This document shows positions 17,245 to 26,022 of a DNA stretch of 64,000 bases, one piece after another. The stretch's first letter is position 1. Every line of letters begins with the position of its first letter. The notes beneath the pieces were generated by a model. The model was not told the origin of the DNA, ran no database searches, and worked only from the letters and a program-made list of their open reading frames with translations. The position numbers were made by a program, and so were the translations under genes. Source of the DNA: Galbibacter pacificus (GTDB lineage Bacteria; Bacteroidota; Bacteroidia; Flavobacteriales; Flavobacteriaceae); NCBI RefSeq assembly GCF_029603155.1, contig NZ_JAPMUA010000004.1, positions 360,558 to 424,557 on the forward strand. Reading direction: 5' to 3'.

Positions 17245-18822
17245 TTATTTATACTTAGCCGAAAGCTCTTTTGCTACTTGTGTAAGTGTGTCCGTTACTT
17301 CATCGGTCAGCTTCCCTGCTTTTAAAGTATCCAATATGCCTCTGTGTTTCGCGTTTAAGAACTCCAGGTAGTCTTTTTCAAACTCTTTTATCTTATCAAC
17401 GGGAACGTCTCTTAAAAGGTTTTTAGATCCTGCATAAATTATTGCAATCTGATTTTCTACGGTATATGGATCGTTTTGTGCCTGTTTAAGGATTTCTACG
17501 TTTCGCTTACCTTTACTGATAACGTTCATAGTAGCCGCATCCAAATCGGACCCAAACTTGGCAAATGCCTCTAGTTCACGATATTGTGCTTGGTCCAGCT
17601 TTAATGTACCCGCCACTTTTTTCATCGATTTAATTTGAGCCGACCCTCCTACACGCGATACCGAAATACCTACGTTAATTGCAGGACGTACCCCAGAGTT
17701 GAATAAATCTGACTCCAAGAAAATCTGTCCGTCCGTAATGGAAATCACGTTGGTTGGAATATATGCTGAAACGTCTCCAGCTTGTGTTTCAATAATTGGC
17801 AAGGCTGTCAACGAACCACCGCCTTTTACAATTGGTTTTAAAGATTCCGGAAGATCGTTCATTCCCTTTGCAATATCATCATCGGCAATTACTTTTGCAG
17901 CACGCTCCAACAATCTTGAGTGCAAGAAGAAAACGTCTCCAGGATACGCCTCACGTCCCGGTGGACGACGAAGCAATAATGATACCTCACGGTAAGCAAC
18001 GGCTTGTTTCGACAAATCATCATAAACAATTAATGCCGGGCGGCCAGTATCTCTAAAATATTCTCCAATAGCAGCCCCTGCAAATGGCGCATATACCTGC
18101 ATTGGTGCAGGGTCGGATGCATTTGCGGCAACGATTACCGTATAGGCCAATGCTCCTTTATCTTCTAAATTTTTAGCAATGGCAGCTACTGTTGATGCTT
18201 TTTGCCCAATAGCTACATATATACAGAATACAGGTTGACCTGCATCGTAAAATTCTTTTTGATTAATAATGGTATCGATACAAACGGTTGTTTTACCGGT
18301 TTGGCGGTCACCAATTACCAATTCTCGCTGTCCTCTACCAACCGGGATCATGGCGTCAACCGACTTGATTCCTGTTTGCAAAGGCTCGTTAACCGGCTGA
18401 CGGAAGATAACTCCGGGTGCTTTACGCTCTAAAGGCATCTCATACGTTTGACCTTCAATAGGCCCTTTACCGTCAATTGGGTTTCCTAAAGTATCTACAA
18501 CACGTCCTACCATACCTTCACCTACTTTGATAGATGCGATACGCTGAGTACGTTTTACGGTATCTCCTTCTTTGATTTCTTTTGAAGGCCCTAAAAGTAC
18601 AATACCTACATTGTCTTCTTCAAGGTTAAGTACAATCCCTTCCAAGCCAGATTCAAACTGAACCAGCTCTCCGTATTGTGCATTCGACAATCCGTATACA
18701 CGGGCGATACCATCCCCTATCTGGAGTACAGTTCCTACTTCGTCTAATGAAGCTTTTGCTTCAAATCCTGATAGTTGCTTTTTCAATATTGCTGATACTT
18801 CAGCCGCTTTAACTTCAGCCAT
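17245..18822 (-). CDS. atpA: ATP synthase F1 alpha subunit
   Basis: A 525-residue non-catalytic nucleotide-binding subunit. The P-loop reads GDRQTGKT after VIGRGQRELVI-type sequence, and the ATP synthase alpha/beta signature is recognisable as PAINVGISVSRVGGSAQ. The regulatory arginine region and C-terminal helical domain are complete. It lies 59 bases downstream of atpH and 102 upstream of atpG. Confidence 0.98.
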   Translation of the reverse strand: MAEVKAAEVSAILKKQLSGFEAKASLDEVGTVLQIGDGIARVYGLSNAQYGELVQFESGLEGIVLNLEEDNVGIVLLGPSKEIKEGDTVKRTQRIASIKVGEGMVGRVVDTLGNPIDGKGPIEGQTYEMPLERKAPGVIFRQPVNEPLQTGIKSVDAMIPVGRGQRELVIGDRQTGKTTVCIDTIINQKEFYDAGQPVFCIYVAIGQKASTVAAIAKNLEDKGALAYTVIVAANASDPAPMQVYAPFAGAAIGEYFRDTGRPALIVYDDLSKQAVAYREVSLLLRRPPGREAYPGDVFFLHSRLLERAAKVIADDDIAKGMNDLPESLKPIVKGGGSLTALPIIETQAGDVSAYIPTNVISITDGQIFLESDLFNSGVRPAINVGISVSRVGGSAQIKSMKKVAGTLKLDQAQYRELEAFAKFGSDLDAATMNVISKGKRNVEILKQAQNDPYTVENQIAIIYAGSKNLLRDVPVDKIKEFEKDYLEFLNAKHRGILDTLKAGKLTDEVTDTLTQVAKELSAKYK

Positions 18823-18881
18823 CTTATTTAGTATTTAGATTTTAGGCGCTTTCAAACAAACAAAAACACCTTACCTTTTAT

Positions 18882-19433
18882 TTAATTGTTAATGTATGTA
18901 TAGTTTTGTAATTCCCTTTTTAAGTTGTTCAACTGGTTGGCAATACTTGCATTGTATTGTAAATCTCCAACCCGTAAAATAAAACCACCTAAAATGCTTT
19001 CGTCTATTTTATTTTTTATGGTTGCTTTTTTTCCTGTAAGTTCTTTTACTTTTGCAAGCACCTTTTGCTCTAATTCTTTTGACAAGGGAACCGCCGTGGT
19101 TACTATTGCTACTTCCTCGCCTCTTAATTCATCGTGTAGGATGATGTATTTTTCGGCTACTATTTTTAACAAATCTATACGGTTGTTCTCTATTAGTGCG
19201 TCTATCAAGCCTACCGATACGGCATTCAAACCTGAGAAAATCTCTTTTACAACCGCTTTTTTGTCAGCTAATTTAATAACGGGGCTTTGAAGTACGTTTT
19301 GAAGCTCTTTGCTCCCGGCAATGGTTGCAAAAATATCTTTCATGTCCCTATCTACAGCTTCAAGGGCGTTTTGCTCTTTTGCATAGCCTAAAACGGCTTT
19401 TGCATATCTATGTCCTGCTCTGGTACCTCTCAT
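18882..19433 (-). CDS. atpH: ATP synthase F1 delta subunit
   Basis: A 183-residue subunit that joins the peripheral stalk to the alpha3beta3 ring. MRGTRAGHRYAKAVLGYA is the conserved start and the C-terminal segment contains KIDESILGGFILRVGDLQYN, matching the delta/OSCP signature (D.SILGG..I..GD...D.S). Length is normal. It starts 16 bases after atpF. Confidence 0.96.
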   Translation of the reverse strand: MRGTRAGHRYAKAVLGYAKEQNALEAVDRDMKDIFATIAGSKELQNVLQSPVIKLADKKAVVKEIFSGLNAVSVGLIDALIENNRIDLLKIVAEKYIILHDELRGEEVAIVTTAVPLSKELEQKVLAKVKELTGKKATIKNKIDESILGGFILRVGDLQYNASIANQLNNLKRELQNYTYINN

Positions 19434-19449
19434 TGCTTTAACTTACAGA

Positions 19450-19950
19450 TTAGTTCAAAGTTACTTCTTCCAGCATGTCATCAACCAACTTTAATTGCTT
19501 GTCGTTTGATGAAAGTTCTGACTTAACTACTTTTTCAGCGATTTCCACAGACAAAGAAGCCACTTGGTTTTTCAATTCGGCAACCGCCGCCTGTTTTTCG
19601 CTTTCGATGGTTTGCTGCGCCTGTTTGATTATTTTATCGGCCTGTGTTTGTGCCTCCCCTTTTGCATCGGCTATCATTTTCTCTTTAACCTCACGCGCTT
19701 CTTTTATCATTGCTTCTCTTTCGGCACGTGCTTCCTGGAGCAGTTTTTCATTGTCTGCCTGAAGGTTTTGCATTTCCTTGCGCGCTTCTTCGGCAGATGC
19801 AAGTGCATTTTTTATCCCTTCTTCCCTGTCGTTAACCGCATTTAGAATAGGTTTCCATGCATATTTTTTAAGAACCAAAACCAGCACCACCAATATAAGT
19901 AATTGCCAAAAAAATAATCCGTATGAAAATTGATCTAATAGTTTTTCCAT
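19450..19950 (-). CDS. atpF: ATP synthase F0 b subunit
   Basis: A 166-residue peripheral-stalk subunit. One N-terminal membrane helix (GLFFWQLLILVVLVLVLKKY) is followed by PILNAVNDREEGIKNALASA and a long charged helix rich in Glu, Lys, Ala and Gln that forms the dimeric stalk. A single b gene is present, so the stalk is a homodimer. Confidence 0.96.
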   Translation of the reverse strand: MEKLLDQFSYGLFFWQLLILVVLVLVLKKYAWKPILNAVNDREEGIKNALASAEEARKEMQNLQADNEKLLQEARAEREAMIKEAREVKEKMIADAKGEAQTQADKIIKQAQQTIESEKQAAVAELKNQVASLSVEIAEKVVKSELSSNDKQLKLVDDMLEEVTLN

Positions 19951-20033
19951 TTTTATCTTCTAAAAATAATGTTTAATTCAATTTTTAAAACAACACCCGG
20001 TGATAACCAACCGTTAAAACCGGATGCTTTTTA

Positions 20034-20225
20034 TTATGCCGCAAACAAAGCAGCAAATCCAATACCTTCAATAAGTGCAGCAGCAATAAGCATAGCTGTT
20101 TGGATCTTTCCTGAAGCTTCAGGTTGACGTGCAATAGCTTCCATTGCCTGTCCACCGATTCTACCGATACCTAAACCAGCACCGATAACGATTAAACCAG
20201 CTCCTACGATTTCTGGGATGTTCAT
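20034..20225 (-). CDS. atpE: ATP synthase F0 c subunit
   Basis: A 63-residue proteolipid with two hydrophobic helices joined by the polar loop ARQPE. The ion-binding acid is Glu53 in ALIEGIG. The Gln/Ser/Thr set of Na+-type rings is not obvious, so proton coupling is likely. The glycine-rich first helix (GAGLGIG) is typical. It is among the shorter c subunits. Confidence 0.96.
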   Translation of the reverse strand: MNIPEIVGAGLIVIGAGLGIGRIGGQAMEAIARQPEASGKIQTAMLIAAALIEGIGFAALFAA

Positions 20226-20261
20226 AATTATATGTATTAAAAATTAAACATTCAATATTTA

Positions 20262-21350
20262 TTAATGGTCGTCGTGATGCTCTTCGTTGGCCATCCCAAA
20301 ATACAAGGCTGAAAGCATTGTAAATATGTATGCCTGCAATGCTGCAACCAGCAACTCCAACAACGACAGTGCAAAAGCCAGTGAAAACGACAACGAGCTC
20401 CCTATCCAGTTTTTAAACAAGAACATTAAACCTATAATGCTCATGATTACCACGTGGCCAGCCGTCATGTTTGCGTACAAACGGATCATTAACGAAAAGG
20501 GCTTAATGAATACCCCCAACAATTCTATGGGCGCCAAAACGATTTTCATTAACTTAGGCACGCCGGGCATCCAAAATATATGCCCCCAATAATTTTTATT
20601 GGCCGTAAACGTGGTGATAAGGAAGGTCAATAACGCCAATCCAAAAGTTACCGCAATATTCCCTGTCACGTTTACTCCAAGTGGGGTCATCCCCAATAAG
20701 TTCAAGAACCAGATAAAGAAGAAAATGGTCAATAAAAAGCTCATGTACTTCTTGTATTTTTTCTCGCCTATGTTTGGAATTGCAATTTCGTCTCTTACAA
20801 AAACCACCAACGGCTCAAAAAATCTTCCAATTCCCGTTGGAATTCCGCTGTTTTTACTGTATGATTTTGCCAGCCCTCTAAACAACAAGAACATTAAAAT
20901 AGAAACCAACAACATGGTTACAACGTTCTTGGTGATTGAAAAATCCAAAGGTTTTGCATTTGTAGGGTGATGGTGATCGTCGAACTCTAATGCTCCCTGA
21001 GCATCGGTTTTGTATATTTTATTGTGATATAGCTTGTAGAAGTCTCCATTTACTTCGGCTACTTCTTCCCCGTGATGAAATTTTGAAGAAGAAAACACCT
21101 TAAGGCCACCATCCCAAAGTATAACCGGTAATGGCAAGCTAACATGCTCGTTGTTTTCTTCATCTACAGTATACAACGTAAAATCGTACGAATCTAATAA
21201 GTGATGATTTATAAACTCTTTAATAGACGAGCGCTTATCATCTTTTCCCACTTCTGCCCCTTTACCATTAAGCTCATGCTGAGCCATTCCGAAAAGAGGT
21301 GCCATAAAAAATAAAAAAGCAAGGATTTTTACTGTAAATTCTCTTTGCAT
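20262..21350 (-). CDS. atpB: ATP synthase F0 a subunit
   Basis: A 362-residue proton-channel subunit starting at ATG 21350. Unlike most a subunits it has a signal peptide (ending GMAQ) and about 90 periplasmic residues before the first core helix, as is usual in Bacteroidota. The essential arginine lies in PFSLMIRLYANMTAGHV, and the C-terminal helix LELLVAALQAYIFTMLSALY is intact. The protein ends in a His-rich tail (EEHHDDH). Confidence 0.96.
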   Translation of the reverse strand: MQREFTVKILAFLFFMAPLFGMAQHELNGKGAEVGKDDKRSSIKEFINHHLLDSYDFTLYTVDEENNEHVSLPLPVILWDGGLKVFSSSKFHHGEEVAEVNGDFYKLYHNKIYKTDAQGALEFDDHHHPTNAKPLDFSITKNVVTMLLVSILMFLLFRGLAKSYSKNSGIPTGIGRFFEPLVVFVRDEIAIPNIGEKKYKKYMSFLLTIFFFIWFLNLLGMTPLGVNVTGNIAVTFGLALLTFLITTFTANKNYWGHIFWMPGVPKLMKIVLAPIELLGVFIKPFSLMIRLYANMTAGHVVIMSIIGLMFLFKNWIGSSLSFSLAFALSLLELLVAALQAYIFTMLSALYFGMANEEHHDDH

Positions 21351-21476
21351 ATCACTTAAATAATGGTGTCTTAAAAATCGGTGCAAATGTAAGGCTTTAA
21401 ATGAAAAACAAAAACAATTTTTTCTCTTTATTTATAACTTCCTTAACAGACACACAAAATGCTGTGTAAAAGCACG

Positions 21477-21854
21477 TTATTTTAACAGGCGGGAAACCGA
21501 TATGGTTTCTATTATAAGGGCAAAAGCATAGGGAATAAAAAAAGTAATAAATTCCATTCTAGAAAGGGTTCCATCGGCATTGTAAATTGGCAAAAAAATA
21601 AGGAAGAACACTAAAAACTTTAAGAGGCTCCCTGCCAAGAATAAAAACCCTATTTGTGAGTATAATTTCTTTCTGAAGATATAAATAACGCTGAAAATAA
21701 CCATTGCCAGCACACCATTAACAACATAGGCCAGCCCGAGGCTATTGATAGCATTGCCCGGAAAAAATTTATCCAGGATCAAAGCATGTACAAAAAAAGA
21801 AACGCCCATAACAATTATAAGCGCTGCCGTAAATCGATATAAAAGTGATTGCAT
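21477..21854 (-). CDS. DUF6168 membrane protein (AtpI-like position)
   Basis: A 125-residue protein with four predicted membrane helices. It sits between atpZ and atpB, where many bacteria have atpI, and matches the DUF6168 family found there in Flavobacteriia. A role in assembling the c-ring or supplying ions to F0 is inferred from position only. Confidence 0.75.
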   Translation of the reverse strand: MQSLLYRFTAALIIVMGVSFFVHALILDKFFPGNAINSLGLAYVVNGVLAMVIFSVIYIFRKKLYSQIGFLFLAGSLLKFLVFFLIFLPIYNADGTLSRMEFITFFIPYAFALIIETISVSRLLK

Positions 21855-21863
21855 GAAATAGCT

Positions 21864-22097
21864 TTAATTCTGGTATCTATTTAATTGTTTTATAACCACA
21901 TAAATAGACAATGCCAGTCCCAGCAGTGTAAATATTATTAAATACAGTTTCTCTCCGTTATTGTATTTGCCGTCGAGCCATTTCCCGAGGTAAACAAAAA
22001 GGAAAATAGTAACTCCCATTTGTATGGCTATTCCAGAAAATACCGCAAAGTTTTTAAGCTGATTTTTCGTTGGCTTTTTGTTGTTCTTTTCCTGCAT
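21864..22097 (-). CDS. atpZ: AtpZ/AtpI family protein
   Basis: A 77-residue protein with two membrane helices: NFAVFSGIAIQMGVTIFLFV and LYLIIFTLLGLALSIYVV. The segment between them (YLGKWLDGKYN) is the usual AtpZ loop. Family members are thought to aid F0 assembly or Mg/Ca transport. Its first 44 bases overlap the end of the bactofilin gene in another frame, suggesting translational coupling. Confidence 0.85.
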   Translation of the reverse strand: MQEKNNKKPTKNQLKNFAVFSGIAIQMGVTIFLFVYLGKWLDGKYNNGEKLYLIIFTLLGLALSIYVVIKQLNRYQN

Positions 22098-22479
22098 TTT
22101 CTTCTTTGACTGATTTTAAAGAGGCCCCTTTCATGGAACACGAAGCGTTAAAGGTAGCGCCCGGCTCTACGGCCAACTTGCCAACAATTACATCGCCTTC
22201 TATCAATGCCGTGCTCTTTAGGCTCAAGACGTTTTCTACTTTTAAATCGCCTTCAAATTTCCCTTCAATATCGGCGTTCATACAGTCTATCTGGCCACTT
22301 ACTTTGCCTGCCCTGCCAATTACAACCTTTCCTTTGGCAGTAATGCTTCCTTCAAGTTCTCCATCGATACGGATATCGGCCTCAGAAATAAAATCCCCTT
22401 TTATTTTTGTGTTTTCTACTATTCGGTTGGTTTGTCCAATAGCTGGCTCGATTCGGTTTTTTTTAGATTCTGCAAACAT
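22054..22479 (-). CDS. Bactofilin
   Basis: A 141-residue polymer-forming cytoskeletal protein. The core at about residues 18-110 is a right-handed beta-helix made of repeats such as IRIDGELEGSITAKGKVVIG and MNADIEGKFEGDLKVENVLS. The ends are short and polar, as in the family. Bactofilins form filaments on the membrane and can position wall enzymes. It lies between sprE (six bases upstream) and atpZ (overlapping). Confidence 0.93.
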   Translation of the reverse strand: MFAESKKNRIEPAIGQTNRIVENTKIKGDFISEADIRIDGELEGSITAKGKVVIGRAGKVSGQIDCMNADIEGKFEGDLKVENVLSLKSTALIEGDVIVGKLAVEPGATFNASCSMKGASLKSVKEENAGKEQQKANEKSA

Positions 22480-22484
22480 CTTTT

Positions 22485-25031
22485 CTAATTATTAAGATTC
22501 GGGTTATTGTTTTTAAATTCAGTTAAATACGCATCTAGGTTTTTATGTATTTGAAGCGTTTTATAATTGGAAGACGAAATTACAAATTTCTCATTATCAA
22601 CCAAATAATCTTTGTTAATGTTTAGCAATTCTGCGTAACCTTCGGCATGTAACTGACTATCAAAACCATGTATCACCAAAAATATGCTTTCTGGGCTGTA
22701 CACATCTTCTGAATGGGTAATATGGTCGTATTTTAAATCTTTTAGCGATTTGTCTATCGTTTTGGTCAACGTATTAACCCCTGCAGTATCTTTTTCTGAA
22801 AACGGATAAATAACTTTCCAATTATTTGATGCATTGGCGTCCATGTTAAAAGTTGAATCGGCTATTGCGGGCAAGGTTTCATTTATTATTTGTTGTGCCT
22901 TTTGCCCTTCTTCGGAGTTCGGGTAATTTAGGGCAATATCGTTGAGCGATTTTTTATATTTTTCAAATCCGTACAATCGGGCATTCGCCGATGCCTTCAA
23001 CATTTCAAACTTCATCATAATATCTTCCCCGTTATACCGGGAAATATATTCATTGCACTGAGAAATGACTTTTTGATACTGTTGATTTTCAAAACCTTTG
23101 TACAATGCGGCATAAACAGCTTCCGGGCTTGAGCCATCATCGGCGAGCTGTGCCTGCGGATTTTTCAGGATTTCTGCATATCGGGACGATGAGTGGTTGC
23201 TAATAATGTCCAATTTGTACTGCTCTGCCAAAGGCGACCCCAACTGCTCATATATTTTGTACAAGTTATATTTAGAAGGCAATATCAACCGCTCTTCAGG
23301 CTCGTTTTTAAGTACTTTTTCCAGTTTGTCGGCCGCCAGTTTGTATTCCTGAAATTTCTCTTTGTAAATCAGTCCCAATTGGTAATAGGCAAAATTGTTT
23401 TCGGCTTGAATGCTATCAATGGCCTTTGCCTCTTTTGGCAGTTGGTCGAGGTAAAAATCCAGCGAATAATAGTTGGCATTTTCAGCAGGGCCTTCCTCGG
23501 CAATAATGGCATTACCCTGGGCCGATGTGGTGTTGCTGTCCCAGCGCCAATTGTCTTCCAGTGCCCTGCTCCCCCACACTTTTCTAAATTCCTGAATGCC
23601 GTATTGCACGCTTGTGGGATTGTAAAAATAAAAATCTACGGAAGCACTGTTTTTATTATCGAACAGACTTCCGTTTCCTTGGCTGTTTTGTTTCAGCAGG
23701 GCAATTTTTTCTTTTTCCAGACGCTCTTCCTCAACCAGTTTGATCGAGTCGATATACCTTTGGTAATACGCCGTTTTTTGATCGTCCGGCAAGCTTATAA
23801 CATATAAAATACTATCGTTTCTATGGGCTATGTTTTCGTACTTAATAACACTTTCCAGGTTCTCCCGTTTTCTGGTAAGCGCCCTAAATTTTTTAGAATT
23901 GGGATCCACATTTGTCAATGTGCTGTCGTAATATGCGCCCGCTTCTTGGTACAAAGCATTGTCGAAATACATTGTAGCAAGGTTTTCGTAATTCAATGCG
24001 CTTAAATAAGGATCATTTTCGGTGTGTTTTAAGGACTGGTTTAAGTAGTATTGTGCATAATCAAATTGCTCGTTTTGCAGGTAATACATGGCATTCAGCC
24101 GGTACAATTTACCCAGATACGGCCTGTTTTCACGATTTTTTTCAAGTTTATCAAGTAATACCAATAATGTAGAATCTTCTTCGCCCCGTTTGTACTCGTT
24201 TTTAATTTTTTCAACATAGGCATTCATCATATATACGCGCGGGGTTCTCCGCTTAAGGGCGATTACCTTGTCAAAGGCCATGTTGGCACTGTCTATAACT
24301 TCTTTATTATTGTAAAGCTGGCCAATAATGTAATTGTACCTGCCCTTTTCTTCATTGTTTTTGGTAGTGTTTGCGGCCAATTTTAATCGGTAAATAGCAC
24401 TGTCCGGTTGTTTTAGGTTGATGTATGCCTGCCCCATCATTGCCGATGCATCAGCATATTGTTGTGGTGATATGTCTAGCGGAAGCACTTTTTTAAGGTT
24501 GGTAATGGCCACTTCTTCGTTCTCCATCCGGATATTGGTCTTTTCCCTCCAAATGGCTGCTTCTACAATAATATCGCTGTCTGTATATTTCCGTAGGATA
24601 TAATTAAACGCTTCTAAGGCCGGAACAAACCGCTGGTCGTAATATCGGGCTTTTCCCAAGAGCAAATATGCTTCGTCTATCTGCGGGTTTCTTTCTTGCC
24701 CTCCAATGTTCATCCCGTGCTTTTGCACGGCCTTTGTGGCCTTTTCTTCGGCACGTCTAAAATTTGGGTTCAGCAATGCTGTGTCTATTATGATTTCGTC
24801 CCGGATTTCCATCCGTTCCACGGGGAGAACTTCCCAATAATTGTCCACATAAGAGTTAATGAGTTCCTGCTGCCCTTTCTCCAGGGCCACCTTACCGTTG
24901 TACAAAACATTGAACTTGGTATTAAGCGCATGAAAATTCCTGTTCACAAAAGCGTCTTTCTTTGTTGAGCACGCCATGGCGACAAGCAGCAAAAGCAACA
25001 AGCAGGTTGGTATTTTAAGATGTTTACACAA
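22485..25031 (-). CDS. sprE: SprE/PorW-type TPR lipoprotein of gliding motility and type IX secretion
   Basis: An 848-residue lipoprotein with the lipobox VAMAC (lipid on Cys21) followed by STKKDAFVNRNFHALNTKFN, then VLYNGKVALEKG, the conserved N-terminus of SprE/PorW. The rest is mostly TPR-like helical repeats (residues 120-700). SprE in Flavobacterium and PorW in Porphyromonas are needed for type IX secretion and gliding; PorW is reported to connect the PorLM motor with other parts. The start is TTG 25031; no in-frame ATG lies nearby, so the exact start is uncertain. Confidence 0.88.
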   Translation of the reverse strand: MCKHLKIPTCLLLLLLVAMACSTKKDAFVNRNFHALNTKFNVLYNGKVALEKGQQELINSYVDNYWEVLPVERMEIRDEIIIDTALLNPNFRRAEEKATKAVQKHGMNIGGQERNPQIDEAYLLLGKARYYDQRFVPALEAFNYILRKYTDSDIIVEAAIWREKTNIRMENEEVAITNLKKVLPLDISPQQYADASAMMGQAYINLKQPDSAIYRLKLAANTTKNNEEKGRYNYIIGQLYNNKEVIDSANMAFDKVIALKRRTPRVYMMNAYVEKIKNEYKRGEEDSTLLVLLDKLEKNRENRPYLGKLYRLNAMYYLQNEQFDYAQYYLNQSLKHTENDPYLSALNYENLATMYFDNALYQEAGAYYDSTLTNVDPNSKKFRALTRKRENLESVIKYENIAHRNDSILYVISLPDDQKTAYYQRYIDSIKLVEEERLEKEKIALLKQNSQGNGSLFDNKNSASVDFYFYNPTSVQYGIQEFRKVWGSRALEDNWRWDSNTTSAQGNAIIAEEGPAENANYYSLDFYLDQLPKEAKAIDSIQAENNFAYYQLGLIYKEKFQEYKLAADKLEKVLKNEPEERLILPSKYNLYKIYEQLGSPLAEQYKLDIISNHSSSRYAEILKNPQAQLADDGSSPEAVYAALYKGFENQQYQKVISQCNEYISRYNGEDIMMKFEMLKASANARLYGFEKYKKSLNDIALNYPNSEEGQKAQQIINETLPAIADSTFNMDANASNNWKVIYPFSEKDTAGVNTLTKTIDKSLKDLKYDHITHSEDVYSPESIFLVIHGFDSQLHAEGYAELLNINKDYLVDNEKFVISSSNYKTLQIHKNLDAYLTEFKNNNPNLNN

Positions 25032-25295
25032 AAAAGTATTAGTTTTTAAATAGTAACTTCTAAGTTAGCTATTTATTGCTGAAACGAGGTAAAAATACAT
25101 TATCTTTTTTTTCCTGCAATTATTACCTCTATTTTCTCAAGTTGTACTGCTGCTGTTTTAACGACCCCTTTTGCTGAAGACCTCTATTTTGAAATACGCA
25201 ACTCATAAGATAAACGAGATTTACAAAAAGTTCAAAATAGCTGGTGGCACATATAAGAAGGCTGCCATTGTTTGATTAATGAATGTTCATAAAAA

Positions 25296-26018
25296 CTAAT
25301 CTTCACCGGGTACATTTAAAATCTCTTCGGCAAAAAAACCTTCAAGTTCTTGCAATGTAGCCCGGGATGTTTTAATGTCTTTTACAACGGCCCCTTTGTC
25401 GAGCACCACAATGCGTTCGCAAACCTCGGTAACATGCAATAGATCGTGGCTGGAAATAAGCACGGTAACCGCATCATTTTCTTTGTAGGCCGAAATAATT
25501 TTCTTTAACCGGATTTGCGTTGTCGGATCTAAATTGGCAAAAGGCTCGTCCAGGACAATTACTTTAGGCTTGCCTATAAAAGCTGCTACGATTCCTGCTT
25601 TTTTCTGGTTCCCCTTGGAAAGGTCCCTTAAATATTTTTTGCCGCCTAAAATTTCCCCATGAAAAAAATCGGCAAATCCATTCAAAAAAACATTGACATC
25701 TTCTTTGTTGAGGCCGCGCAACTCACCAATAAAATAGAAATATTCTTCTGGAGTCAAATATCCTATCAAAAATGTTTCATCAATAAAAGCCGATGTAAAA
25801 GGTTTCCATTCTTCACTGGTATTGACCTGAATGCCATTGTTTGTAATATGTCCGGATGTTGGCTGGACTAAATCCAACAACAAGCTAAAAAAAGTTGTTT
25901 TCCCCGCTCCGTTATTCCCCACGAGTCCAAAGGCCTGTCCAGTCGGGACTTCCAACGCTCCTACATTAAGTACAGTTGTACCATTATATGCTTTTGAAAG
26001 ATTTTCTGTAACAATCAT
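25296..26018 (-). CDS. ABC transporter ATP-binding protein
   Basis: A 240-residue ATPase with Walker A GNNGAGKTT (near residue 35), the ABC signature as LSKGNQKK, Walker B VIVLDEPF and the switch histidine in LISSHD. It starts four bases after the DUF5687 permease gene, with which it should form an exporter. The cargo is unknown. Family resemblance is to the single-ATPase type that works with large integral permeases. Confidence 0.92.
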   Translation of the reverse strand: MIVTENLSKAYNGTTVLNVGALEVPTGQAFGLVGNNGAGKTTFFSLLLDLVQPTSGHITNNGIQVNTSEEWKPFTSAFIDETFLIGYLTPEEYFYFIGELRGLNKEDVNVFLNGFADFFHGEILGGKKYLRDLSKGNQKKAGIVAAFIGKPKVIVLDEPFANLDPTTQIRLKKIISAYKENDAVTVLISSHDLLHVTEVCERIVVLDKGAVVKDIKTSRATLQELEGFFAEEILNVPGED

Positions 26019-26022
26019 ATTT

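Noticed and set aside
16279..22097. Incomplete atp operon as a defect
   Set aside because: Separation of atpD and atpC from the other genes is normal in Bacteroidota.
23193..23807. 204-codon plus-strand frame inside sprE
   Set aside because: It is antisense to the TPR lipoprotein gene; its composition is the mirror of that gene.
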